Part shown: piece after piece, positions 1-8,466 of the stretch | Numbering within the stretch: position 1 is the first letter of the stretch | How the letters are laid out: the number at the start of each line of letters is the position of its first letter | DNA from: Sedimentisphaerales bacterium | GTDB taxonomy: Bacteria > Planctomycetota > Phycisphaerae > Sedimentisphaerales > SM23-30 | Assembly: GCA_030634605.1 (NCBI GenBank) | Contig: DAOWAK010000002.1 | Location: 1-22,809 of the forward strand | Direction: 5' to 3' | DNA: 22,809 bases | The notes under the pieces: model-generated | Seen by the model: only the letters and a program-made list of their open reading frames with translations | The model's database searches: none | Told to the model about the DNA's origin: nothing | Position numbers and translations under genes: made by a program

Positions 1-3000
1 GGCAATGTCAATGCCACTTACATCGGCCTGGGTGGACCGGTTACCTTTACCACGAACGATGGGGCCAATGCCAATGGTGTAATTGGCCAGATTGGTAACA
101 CGACTCCACTGCTGAGTCTTGGTCAGGGTGCACCGGTTACCTTTACCGCTCATGATGGAATAGCAGTCGGTCAGGCCAATGGTATTATTAATGTTACCGG
201 TAGTATTGCGGCAGGTGGCGCAGTTACCTTTAATGCCAATATTGATGGTGCTGATGATGCTGGTCTGGTTCCGGCGATTACCGCGGGGACCACGATTGGA
301 ACCACGGGTGCGAACACTCTGGTCATCAACACCAATAACGGTGCAACGGATAATACCAATGCTACTCGTACTGTTGGTGCGATTACCTCTAACGGTGGAT
401 TTGCCCGGTTGAGCATTACCTCTGACGGTAATGTTGGCATGTTGACTTCGCAGGGTGATGTCGGTGCCAATGGTAACGACATGGAACTGATGATTAATAC
501 TGCTGCGGCCGATGCTAACGCCGCCCCGAGTGAACCTACGAACGCGGTTGATCTGGATGGTATCAATGTAGTTGATACGGCATTGAACGATTCACTGACC
601 ATTTATGGTGCCAGTGAGATTTCCGGGCGTATCTGGGATGACACGGATGCGACAGCGGTTAACGGGCGGATTATTGCCGGTGGCGCCCAGGTGGGCGATG
701 CCATTGAGCTTAATGCCAATGTGGTTATTTATAACGGTGACGATACACTTGATGGTGTAATCGATGTTGATTATGCAGCCGCGCTCGATTTCATGGTTGA
801 TATAGTAACCGGTGATGTGAATAACGGTGGTGTCAACACGATTCAGGCGGCAACGCGTACGGCCTCGCCTTTCTTCCAGGCAGTTATAAATGGTGAAACC
901 TTCTCGGCGTCAACTGATGGCGCTGATGACACGGCCAATATCACCTATCAGCCGGAAGTGAATGATGGCTTTGAAATTGATGACCGGATTACGCTGACGG
1001 ATGTTACCGGACTGGATGCCGCTACTGAATTGGCGATTATCACATCTGGTGCATCTGAATTTGATTGCGGCGGAATTACGCTGGCGTCAGGTTCGGCTAA
1101 CAGCGATTGTGAAGTAATCAGCATTCAGGGTGACCTGTTTGGTGATATTGGTGAACCTCTGGCTGAGTTCGGTAACGTTGAGATTATCATGATCTCCGGT
1201 GATGCCGAAGGCGGCAATGCGAACCACACATTCTACGGTGCCGGGCTGCAGGGTCTGGGGACCGGTGTTGAAAATGATCAACCGACGGTCTTCTCTACTT
1301 TACTGCTGGGACCGAATGTAACTATTACGGCATTGAATCGCGATTTGAGCCAGCCGGTTACGCTGGCTGATACGGTGCTGTTCCAGTTTGCCGATGCCAA
1401 CGCGGCCAACACCTTCAACCGTCATGTAATTACGGTTGGTACAGGTTCGGAAGCGGTTATTTATGGTATCGATGGTGGTCTGGCTGGCACGTACGATTAC
1501 CTTGGTGATGGTGTGAGCGGTGAGACGATTGACCCGGCTGGTGTGCTTTCAGGCAGTCCGGTGATTAGCCGGATTACTCTGGACGGTGTTACCGGCCTGT
1601 CGATGGACACCAGTATTCGTGAGATCATGGGTGATATGGTCGGCTCGTTCATCGAGAACGAAGCTGATACCGGAGCGATTGTTCTGGCATCTAATGTGAG
1701 CACGATTTCGATTGGTATCGATGACAACCTGGATATCATTGATAACCCGGTGGTAACGGTTATTGCCGGTTCGACCAACACCCGTGCTGATTTTGATCGG
1801 CTCGGCGGCGGCGAATACGGTGGAACTGAGCAGGGTTTGAATCCGGCGACAACGATTACCAACATTGCCAATCTGGGTAATGTGGTAGTCTGGTCGATGA
1901 ACAATGCTGCGGATGCCAATGAAAACATCAACCTGGTAGTAACCGGCAACAGCGGTCCAATTTCGTTAATTGGCGATGAAGTTGCTGATGTTCCGAACCA
2001 TGGTAATCTGGTGGTTTCCAATACCGCCGGCGGCGCAGGTGATCTTACTAATCTGGGCGCTGCGATAGCGATTGGCGGCAACCTGGAAGGCGCGCTTAAC
2101 ATAGTTGGTGCGATTACCGGTGGTTTTGGTTTGACGGCAAACGGCGGTTTACTTGCTGCTGTTGGTGCACCGGACATTCTGGTAGGTATCGCGCTGGATG
2201 CGAACAACGACGGTGACTGGGCCGACGGTGGTGAAGAAACCCCGGGTGGTTCGGTTAACGCCAATATCCAGATAGCTGACGCACCTTATACGGATATACT
2301 CGTGGCTACCGACATCAACAATGACATTGTGATTACCGGTGCAGACCAGGATCCGGAACTTCCGGGTCTGGAGTTGGCTGGTGATCTGAACGGTGTCAAG
2401 GCTGGTGACGAGGTTGGTAACGATGGTGATACAGATGTGATTGTTATAGCTGGCAGATTGCGTGGTGTGAACGGTGGCGAAACGGGAGTGGATCCCAACT
2501 TTGTACCCACCACGATCTACTCCGACGGTTATATTATCGCCGATGGTATGGCGACCAGCCCGGCACTGAACAGCGATATCTTTGTTGGTGGTGGCGGTAA
2601 CGACACCATCATTATCGAAGGTCGCGGCATAAGCAGTGCGGCAGTACTGGGCGGCTCGGCTGGTATCCAGAGCGTGGACATCATTGATCACGTGGTATAT
2701 GGTGATGCCGGCGATACCGATGTTGTAACCCTGACCGGCGGAGCCATGACGGCTCAGTGGATCGCTAATTCGTTCGTAAATGCGACCTACACCGAAGGCG
2801 ACACTATTGGTGACGTCTATGTAATCGGTGCCGCAACGGCCTTGACGGTAACTAACCCAAGTGGTGATTCGTTGGGCATTGGTGATGTATTCCTGTTTGA
2901 TACCGGAACATTCAATCTGACCAGTCCCGGTGATGTTGGAGTGGTAGTTGCCAATGATAGTGCTAATCCGCTGCTGTCGGACGGTGTGAATCGTCTGACC

Positions 3001-4908
3001 AGTGAGAATCTGCAAAACCTGATTACAACTGTTTACGATGTAGTTTATGAGCCGACCACGCTGGACACCGCCAAGGGTGACGATGCGGTTGGTATTCCCT
3101 TTACCGGTAATATTTACGCTCCGAATGCCGGTGGCGTAATGGGCTGCTGCAATGTTGTCCTGACGTCCTTTGTTCCTCATGCATATGGCTACACAGTAGC
3201 TTTGACGGGCTCGATTGATGCCCAGATACATGCCGGTGAGGAAATCGGTCATATCGTGGCCAGTGAGAATATCGATGGATCGTTTGTCAGTGAGGGATCG
3301 CTGGCGATTGATACTGAGTACAGCAACATCGCAAAGATGCGGCAGGATATGCTGGACTGGGGTCTGACCGGAGTACCGGAATGGTTCCTGACCAGTGAAG
3401 GCGGCATCCTGAGTGAAGCCGGTGATATTGGTGCCAATGGCGACAACAATGCTGCTCTGGATACCGGGACGATCTGGTGGACCGATACGGACGCAGATGG
3501 TTATTGGGATATGAATGAGCACGCTAACGAAGCAGTATTCACCGCATCTGGTGAAGCAACCAATGCCGGCAACAGCGGTACGTATGGTTGGTCAGCACCG
3601 ACGATGGGTACCTTCTATGTACCGGCTGGAAACCTTTCGGCTGATATCGAAGTCGGCGGCGACTTTGGTGGAATCCAGGTACCGGCTGGTAATGTTTGGG
3701 TTGAAGTAACTGTGCCGATCGAGGCTGAAATCGCCAGAATCGTTGCACCGCAGTACACCGAGAACGGTGGAAACGCATCGAGCTCTCGCCCGACCGCTGA
3801 GATTGAAGCGATCAGCGGCGAGACACTGGTGTTCAACAATGGTGCGACCGGTGTATCGGTTTACACGATTGGCAACTACAGTGTCGCAGTAACCGGAACC
3901 GGCATGCTGGGTATCGTTGATGATAATCCGATGACCGATGCGATTGACAGCATTTTGATGGTTGACGGCGTACAGAGTGGTGCGACCCTGGATATTGTGG
4001 GTAGCGTAACCGATCTGGACCTGAGAGGTGATCTGGACGGTGAGGCCAATCTGGAAGGTGATTTGGAAACCCTGACGGTGGCTGGTGACTGGACCGGAGA
4101 CCTTAACGTTCTGGGTTCGGCCCTGAATGATACCGATGGTGAAGTAGGCACGATGGTTGTCGAAGGTACAGTAACGGCTGCTGCCGATCTGGTTGCTTAC
4201 AACTATGGTGAGCTGATCGCCGGTGACAGCAGTGCGGTAACAGAAGAAGGAACGCTGAACGGTCGGGCGAGTCACCACTTCACGAATCTGGCTGGTGACG
4301 ACCAGACGCTGTTCCTGCTGGCCAATCGTGCGGTACGGGCGGACTATGAAATCGTGTTTGGCAAACTGACCGAGGTTGAACTGATCGGCCGCGGCAGAGC
4401 CAGCGTGATGAGTGTCAACGCTGATCTGGACGCAACAGTCAGAACAGAGTTGCGTGAGTTGCTGGTTACGATGAGGAATGTCAGACGCGGAAGTGCTGAT
4501 GATAACATCAGTACCGAAGGAACGGCTCATGTCGGCGAACTGAGCGTTGCGGCGGGCAGCTGGATGTCCCTGGGTGATGTGATTGTTAACGGTGATGCTG
4601 ATGAAGTCAGTTCTCCTCTGGCAATTAACAGACTGTGGATCAGCGATGATGCCGGAACCGTGGATGTTGGCCATGCGATCAACAAGGCGTTCATCGGCGG
4701 CGATGTTGATGAGTTCTCGGCCAGGATTGCCAAGAATGTGAGAATCATGGGTGATGCCTATTCGATCGACGCGTTTGCGATGATTCGTTCGACGGTTATG
4801 GGAACGACCCAAAACCTATCGATTGACGGCCGATTAGTTATGAGCAACTTCGATGAAGTTGTGAATGACGCCGGTGGCTACCGTAATATTCGCAGTAACG
4901 TTGGTTGA
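1..4908 (+). CDS. Giant repeat-rich, acidic, probably secreted or cell-surface protein (5' end missing)
   Basis: Frame 1 is open from the first base to a TGA at 4906-4908, giving 1635 visible residues with no start codon needed inside the window. The TTG at 409 is internal. The protein is rich in Gly, Asp, Asn, Val and Thr and very poor in Cys and Lys, and it has no membrane segment or C-terminal anchor that I can see. Short strands alternate with G/N/D turns, as in beta-solenoid or beta-helix surface proteins. The first ~90 residues repeat a G-x-VTF-x(4)-DG motif every 29-32 residues. A perfect EF-hand-type loop, DTDADGYWDMNE, lies at 3484-3519, and a DANNDGDW motif near 2200 is similar, so calcium binding is plausible. 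The C-terminal ~250 residues hold G-D-L-type solenoid rungs. I recognise no enzyme domain. The role (cell envelope or matrix) is inferred; that the gene is real is very likely. Confidence 0.9.
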   Translation, partial: GNVNATYIGLGGPVTFTTNDGANANGVIGQIGNTTPLLSLGQGAPVTFTAHDGIAVGQANGIINVTGSIAAGGAVTFNANIDGADDAGLVPAITAGTTIGTTGANTLVINTNNGATDNTNATRTVGAITSNGGFARLSITSDGNVGMLTSQGDVGANGNDMELMINTAAADANAAPSEPTNAVDLDGINVVDTALNDSLTIYGASEISGRIWDDTDATAVNGRIIAGGAQVGDAIELNANVVIYNGDDTLDGVIDVDYAAALDFMVDIVTGDVNNGGVNTIQAATRTASPFFQAVINGETFSASTDGADDTANITYQPEVNDGFEIDDRITLTDVTGLDAATELAIITSGASEFDCGGITLASGSANSDCEVISIQGDLFGDIGEPLAEFGNVEIIMISGDAEGGNANHTFYGAGLQGLGTGVENDQPTVFSTLLLGPNVTITALNRDLSQPVTLADTVLFQFADANAANTFNRHVITVGTGSEAVIYGIDGGLAGTYDYLGDGVSGETIDPAGVLSGSPVISRITLDGVTGLSMDTSIREIMGDMVGSFIENEADTGAIVLASNVSTISIGIDDNLDIIDNPVVTVIAGSTNTRADFDRLGGGEYGGTEQGLNPATTITNIANLGNVVVWSMNNAADANENINLVVTGNSGPISLIGDEVADVPNHGNLVVSNTAGGAGDLTNLGAAIAIGGNLEGALNIVGAITGGFGLTANGGLLAAVGAPDILVGIALDANNDGDWADGGEETPGGSVNANIQIADAPYTDILVATDINNDIVITGADQDPELPGLELAGDLNGVKAGDEVGNDGDTDVIVIAGRLRGVNGGETGVDPNFVPTTIYSDGYIIADGMATSPALNSDIFVGGGGNDTIIIEGRGISSAAVLGGSAGIQSVDIIDHVVYGDAGDTDVVTLTGGAMTAQWIANSFVNATYTEGDTIGDVYVIGAATALTVTNPSGDSLGIGDVFLFDTGTFNLTSPGDVGVVVANDSANPLLSDGVNRLTSENLQNLITTVYDVVYEPTTLDTAKGDDAVGIPFTGNIYAPNAGGVMGCCNVVLTSFVPHAYGYTVALTGSIDAQIHAGEEIGHIVASENIDGSFVSEGSLAIDTEYSNIAKMRQDMLDWGLTGVPEWFLTSEGGILSEAGDIGANGDNNAALDTGTIWWTDTDADGYWDMNEHANEAVFTASGEATNAGNSGTYGWSAPTMGTFYVPAGNLSADIEVGGDFGGIQVPAGNVWVEVTVPIEAEIARIVAPQYTENGGNASSSRPTAEIEAISGETLVFNNGATGVSVYTIGNYSVAVTGTGMLGIVDDNPMTDAIDSILMVDGVQSGATLDIVGSVTDLDLRGDLDGEANLEGDLETLTVAGDWTGDLNVLGSALNDTDGEVGTMVVEGTVTAAADLVAYNYGELIAGDSSAVTEEGTLNGRASHHFTNLAGDDQTLFLLANRAVRADYEIVFGKLTEVELIGRGRASVMSVNADLDATVRTELRELLVTMRNVRRGSADDNISTEGTAHVGELSVAAGSWMSLGDVIVNGDADEVSSPLAINRLWISDDAGTVDVGHAINKAFIGGDVDEFSARIAKNVRIMGDAYSIDAFAMIRSTVMGTTQNLSIDGRLVMSNFDEVVNDAGGYRNIRSNVG
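37..260 (+). repeat. Tandem ~29-32-codon coding repeat inside the giant gene
   Basis: The 15-mer CCGGTTACCTTTACC occurs at 37-51 and again at 133-147, exactly 96 bases (32 codons) apart. A third, diverged copy of the GTTACCTTTA core lies 87 bases (29 codons) further on, near 223. Each encodes (P/A)VTF followed by an Asp-Gly-containing turn. The in-frame spacing indicates duplicated beta-solenoid rungs, and the array probably continues upstream of the window. Confidence 0.7.
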
Positions 4909-4917
4909 TAAAGTTGC

Positions 4918-4980
4918 CAGCCCGAACGGGCTGAAATGAAGAAAAAAGGCCCGGTCTGATTAATTTCAGGCCGGGCCTTT
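4918..4980 (+). terminator. Tandem hairpins ending the giant gene
   Basis: Hairpin 1 is CAGCCC (4918-4923), a GAAC loop, then GGGCTG (4928-4933), starting 9 bases after the stop codon. Hairpin 2 has AAAGGCCCGG at 4945-4954 pairing with CCGGGCCTTT at 4971-4980. The stem extends inwards through one G-T wobble and CTGA/TCAG to a 6-base loop, giving a 15-bp stem. The downstream T-run is short (it ends the stem), but the run of A before the stem would give a U-tract on the other strand, so hairpin 2 could stop transcription in both directions. Confidence 0.85.
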
Positions 4981-5224
4981 AGTATGCGCAAAATATGACG
5001 CCGGCGTCAAAAGGCTCACAAGCGGCTGTGCGGTCAATCTGGAAACGCAGGCTTTCGCGTTCGTTGGGTACTTCTCTGGCAGTCAGTGTCGCCAAATATA
5101 TGGGATTTGGTGTAAATGCTGCTAAAAAAGGATTTTTTTCGGGGAGAGCTTGTGATATTATCAGGCAGAGTGAATACGATGGTAGGTAATTCGTAAGCGT
5201 TCATGGTTTAGATTGGCCTTGGAA

Positions 5225-5276
5225 TTAATGATGAATGACGAAGCCGGAATGATGAAACAATGACAAATAACGAATG
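5225..5276. repeat. Degenerate AATGA(C/T)GAA-type repeat block
   Basis: The stretch contains a series of imperfect AATGATGA / AATGACGAA / AATGATGAA / AATGACAAA / AACGAATGG units of 7-9 bases. It sits directly beside an imperfect inverted repeat (TTCGG...CCGAA around 5294-5313). Short-unit strings of this type look like degraded intergenic repeats. No transposase or matching copy is present in the window, so a mobile origin is only a guess. Confidence 0.45.
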
Positions 5277-5315
5277 GCGATCAGGAACGCAGATTCGGGC
5301 ATGAGAATCCGAACC

Positions 5316-5344
5316 AAAAAACAAACCCTCGATCAGGACGAGGG
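5316..5344 (-). terminator. Terminator-like hairpin on the minus strand
   Basis: CCCTCG (5326-5331) and CGAGGG (5339-5344) form a 6-bp GC-rich stem with a 7-base loop. Read on the minus strand, the stem is followed by TTTGTTTTTT (A-rich on the plus strand, about 5316-5325), the layout of an intrinsic terminator. No minus-strand gene enters this region from the right, so its target is unclear. It may be part of a transposable or dispersed intergenic block. Confidence 0.5.
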
Positions 5345-5483
5345 AGCGTTGCTTTTGCCCATTCAGGGCTGTTTTGATGGGGATATGCTCTGAGCGGTGA
5401 CTAATTTTTTTGTAAACGGTAAAATAATTCAAATATCAAGATAAGCTAGCAAATACACAGTAAGAATGTGTCAGGAGGTCAGG

Positions 5484-7472
5484 ATGTCAGAAGATGTCCA
5501 GTTAAGAGCGTTTCAGGAACGGCTGGTTAACCTGGGTCAGGAAATTGACCGTTTGAGTAATACCGAGGTAGGTATTGATGGTTATTTTCGGACATTCCTG
5601 GAGCGGACGGTGGCGGTTCTGGGGACCGGCGGGGGGGTATGGCAGGTAAGTCCAGCTGGAGAGCTGGTGCGGGTCTGTCACATGAATCTGGCAGAGTCGG
5701 GTCTGGATGAAGAAGGGAGTCAGGTGGAAATGCTGGCGGGGGCACTGGAGAAGACTGTGCAGTCGGCAGGGCCGGTTGTGTTGCCGGGCAAGGGAGCGTC
5801 GAATGTTTTTGACGGCGGTATGGGCGAGGCGGGGGTCAATGAATCGTCGAACACGCTGTTGTTTGTGCCGGTGATATCGTCGCGGAAGGTGGCGGCGGTG
5901 CTGCTGGTGATTTCTCCTCCGCAGGTTGATCCGCGGGCGGTGCGAGGTTATCTGGGGTTTGTGATGGGCTTGTGTGACAAGGCGGGGGTGTTTTTGCAGC
6001 ATAGTCAGATTAAGGTGCTGGATGAGCAGTTGCAGCGGGCCGAGCGAATCCGGGAGTTTATCAGTTCGGCGCACAGCAGTCTGGACCCGAAACGAACCTG
6101 TTATGCGATGGCGAATTACGGGCAGGAATTGCTGGGAGTTTATCGCTGCATGGCGGGGACGTATAACAGTCGGGGCAGGTTTCGGATGGAATCGGTATCG
6201 GGGCTGGAATCGGTAGCAGTTAAGAGCAGTTTTGTTCGGGGGATTTCGGAAGTGGCTCGCGAGGTGTGTCGTAACGACAAGGTTTTGCACGTGGACAAAC
6301 CGGAAGTGGCACAGACGTCAGCGGATGATGAAGATGATCTGGTGACGGCGGCGCGGGTTTATATGCTGCAGGCGGGCTCGCTGGTGTTGGGAGTTTTTCC
6401 GATTCATTCCGAAGGGCGCGTGGTGGGGGCGTTTGTGGTGGAGAAGGCCAAGGATGAGCCGATCGAGCAGGAGCAGCGTCAGCAGATTGAATCATTGTTG
6501 GGCGAGGTGGGTGGCGCACTGGCGCACAGTCTGCAATATCGGAATTTACCGTTTTCGCCGCTGATTCGTGGCTTGGGATCATTCCGGGACAAGGTGTATC
6601 GAATGAACTGGCCCAGAAGAGTGGTCTGGGCGGTGATATTAGCGATAATATTGTTGTCGCCGGTTCTGGTTCCGATGCAGGTTAAGGTGGTGGGGACGGC
6701 GGAGTTGGTTCCGGTCGAAGCGCGGATTGCGTACGTTGGCCAGGATGGGATCATTGAGGAGTTGGCGGAGTTACCTGCGGATCGGATAGTGCAGCAGGGA
6801 GATGTTCTGGGGACGCTGGATACGCAGAGGATCGACAGTGCGATTAGTAATGTGTCGAATAAAATTGCTGCTATGAATCTGCAAATGGCGGAGGAGATTC
6901 TGAAGGATCCGTCACTGGAGCCGAGATATGAATTTGAGTTGTCGGCTTTGAAAGCTGAGTTGAAGATGTATGAACTGCAGAAGCAGGATCACCAGATTAT
7001 TGCCCCGATCGATGGGATGGTGATAACTCGTGACGAAGTGATGCGACAGTTATTGTCCCGGCCGGTGCGTCGGGGTGAGCCGATTCTGGAGATTGTTTCG
7101 ATAGAGACGCCCTGGCAGTTGACGGTGAATGTTCCGGAAGATAAGGCGGGAGAGTTGCTGAAAGCTTATCAGAAGCTGGATAAGGAAAAGGGCGAGACGC
7201 TCAAGGCCAGGGTGATTTTGAATGCTTATCCGCAGGTGAAATTTGAGAGTGAAGTTATTGCTATCGCCAAGCGGGCTTTTGTGCAGGAGAGTGGTGAGCA
7301 GAAATATCGTAACGTTATTGAAGTGCGGGTGGCGGAGCCGAAGAATTTTCGTGATGTGGTTGATCCGCGTGAAGGGCTCAAGGGCAAGGTGGCGATCGAG
7401 TGCGGGGAGAAGTCTTTGTATTATGCAGTTACCCATGAGTTTGTTGATTTTATGCGGGTGAGTTTGTTTTAA
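5484..7472 (+). CDS. GAF-GAF-TM-HlyD membrane adaptor
   Basis: The chosen start is ATG 5484, because AGGAGG at 5473-5478 lies 5 bases upstream; ATG 5466 in the same frame has no such site. The product is 662 residues. Two GAF-like regions (about 30-175 and 190-350) precede a single membrane helix (about 379-397, VVWAVILAIILLSPVLVPM). After it come a lipoyl/barrel-sandwich half (about 410-445), a short helical hairpin (446-502), the second half (505-540, with APIDGMV) and a beta-barrel. The topology therefore places GAF sensors in the cytoplasm and a HlyD-type adaptor outside the membrane. This is the first gene of a three-gene cluster with the next two adaptors. HlyD proteins normally bridge an inner-membrane pump to an outer-membrane channel. 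What the GAF domains bind is unknown; the combination suggests signal-dependent gating. Domain calls are by eye. Confidence 0.85.
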   Translation: MSEDVQLRAFQERLVNLGQEIDRLSNTEVGIDGYFRTFLERTVAVLGTGGGVWQVSPAGELVRVCHMNLAESGLDEEGSQVEMLAGALEKTVQSAGPVVLPGKGASNVFDGGMGEAGVNESSNTLLFVPVISSRKVAAVLLVISPPQVDPRAVRGYLGFVMGLCDKAGVFLQHSQIKVLDEQLQRAERIREFISSAHSSLDPKRTCYAMANYGQELLGVYRCMAGTYNSRGRFRMESVSGLESVAVKSSFVRGISEVAREVCRNDKVLHVDKPEVAQTSADDEDDLVTAARVYMLQAGSLVLGVFPIHSEGRVVGAFVVEKAKDEPIEQEQRQQIESLLGEVGGALAHSLQYRNLPFSPLIRGLGSFRDKVYRMNWPRRVVWAVILAIILLSPVLVPMQVKVVGTAELVPVEARIAYVGQDGIIEELAELPADRIVQQGDVLGTLDTQRIDSAISNVSNKIAAMNLQMAEEILKDPSLEPRYEFELSALKAELKMYELQKQDHQIIAPIDGMVITRDEVMRQLLSRPVRRGEPILEIVSIETPWQLTVNVPEDKAGELLKAYQKLDKEKGETLKARVILNAYPQVKFESEVIAIAKRAFVQESGEQKYRNVIEVRVAEPKNFRDVVDPREGLKGKVAIECGEKSLYYAVTHEFVDFMRVSLF

Positions 7473-7534
7473 GCAGTTGATGGGCAGAGTGACAGAGGGG
7501 CGGTTTTGGATTTATGCGAAAGGAAAGTGAAATT

Positions 7535-8464
7535 ATGAAAATGAAACTTGGGGTATTATTGACGGTTTTAGTATTTGCGTGGGGTCTGAGCGGAGCGATG
7601 AGTGTGGGGCAGGGCTTGTCCGGTGATGTTGGGATGTCGAAAAGTTATAATTTTGTGCGGGCCCAGAAAGTGGTGGTGTTGCGTGTGGATCAGCCTGGAG
7701 TGATCAAGGAGATGCCGTTTGGCCCTCAGGAATTTGTGAAGCATGGAGACGTTCTGGTTCAGTTGGATTCGGATTTGGCGGAGTTGGAAGTCGAGAAGCT
7801 GAAAGCTCAGCAGGAGTTGAGTACGTTATTGAAAAAAGCGAAAATTCGCCAGGAATACTCGGCGGACAATTTGAAGATTGTGACAGCATTGTATGACAAG
7901 ATAATAAGTGGTGATCGGGTGGGTTCTCTGAAGGAAAAGCGTGAGGCGGAGCAGACCTTTGAGCTTTCCATGCTGGAGAGTTTGGACGCGCAGCTGGAGA
8001 TCCGGATGCTGGAAATTAACCTGGCCCAGTGGCGCAAGCGTCTGGAGCAGCACACGATCATGGCCCCTTGGGATGGAGTTGTGGTGCAGTTTTCGAGCAT
8101 TAAGAATGTGCCGGATATTGTGTCGGTCAAGCAGTCGGAGCCGGGTGAAGCGGTTCGGGTGGGTCAGGCGGTTGTGGCGATGATGAAGGTGGACCGGCTG
8201 CGGGTGCCGTGGTCGATATCAGTGACGTATCTGGATAAGGTGAAGCCGGGGCAGGCGGCCCGGGTGTATGTGCCGAGTAATTCGACCGAGCCGATAGCAG
8301 CGGAAGTGGTTTATGTCAGTCCGACGGTGGAGACGACGGGGAAATTTAATTTTGAAGTTGAATTTGCCAATCCGCAAAAGCAAAGCGAAGGTGATTCGTC
8401 TGATGTTTGTCGTTACCGTTATCGGCCGGGTATGAATGCCCGGGTGGAATTGGTTGAGGAATAA
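7535..8464 (+). CDS. Small secreted HlyD-family periplasmic adaptor
   Basis: The start is set at ATG 7535, with AAAGGA about 10 bases upstream and a signal peptide directly following (MKMKLGVLLTVLVFAWGLSG). An in-frame ATG at 7514 would add seven charged residues. The product is 309 residues. The first lipoyl half is at about 45-80 (GVIKEMPF...KHGDVLVQLDSD), a coiled-coil hairpin at about 81-172, the second half at about 173-215 (IMAPWDGVVV) and a beta-barrel at about 220-309. The C-terminal membrane-proximal domain looks short. The gene lies 62 bases after the GAF adaptor and two bases before the protease fusion, so the three are almost certainly co-transcribed and probably form one complex. 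Its pump partner is not in the window. Confidence 0.88.
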   Translation: MKMKLGVLLTVLVFAWGLSGAMSVGQGLSGDVGMSKSYNFVRAQKVVVLRVDQPGVIKEMPFGPQEFVKHGDVLVQLDSDLAELEVEKLKAQQELSTLLKKAKIRQEYSADNLKIVTALYDKIISGDRVGSLKEKREAEQTFELSMLESLDAQLEIRMLEINLAQWRKRLEQHTIMAPWDGVVVQFSSIKNVPDIVSVKQSEPGEAVRVGQAVVAMMKVDRLRVPWSISVTYLDKVKPGQAARVYVPSNSTEPIAAEVVYVSPTVETTGKFNFEVEFANPQKQSEGDSSDVCRYRYRPGMNARVELVEE

Positions 8465-8466
8465 AA

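Larger units (their letters stand above)
4981..5465. other. Non-coding spacer of about 485 bases between the giant gene and the adaptor cluster
   Basis: I find no convincing gene here. A 64-codon ORF at 4995-5189 has no ribosome binding site and no recognisable protein character. The spacer contains a degenerate repeat block (about 5225-5276) and a minus-strand terminator-like hairpin (5326-5344), followed by an AT-rich stretch from about 5401 to 5460 that probably holds the promoter of the adaptor cluster. I could not identify a good -35/-10 pair there; the best is TTGTAA at 5410 with a poor -10. Confidence 0.6.

Noticed and set aside
409..411. TTG as the start of the giant gene
   Set aside because: The frame is open from base 1 with the same repeat character, so 409 is internal and the true start lies left of the window.
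1497..4812. Long minus-strand open frames (up to about 457 codons) opposite the giant gene
   Set aside because: They have repeat-like, low-credibility compositions, no ribosome binding sites, and follow from the biased codon use of the sense strand. The sense frame has repeats and solenoid features across the same region.
4995..5189. 64-codon plus-strand ORF after the terminator
   Set aside because: No ribosome binding site, no recognisable protein features, and it lies directly after a strong terminator.
5208..5432. 74-codon minus-strand ORF across the spacer
   Set aside because: It reads through the short-repeat block and the terminator-like hairpin and looks like an accidental frame in a repetitive spacer.
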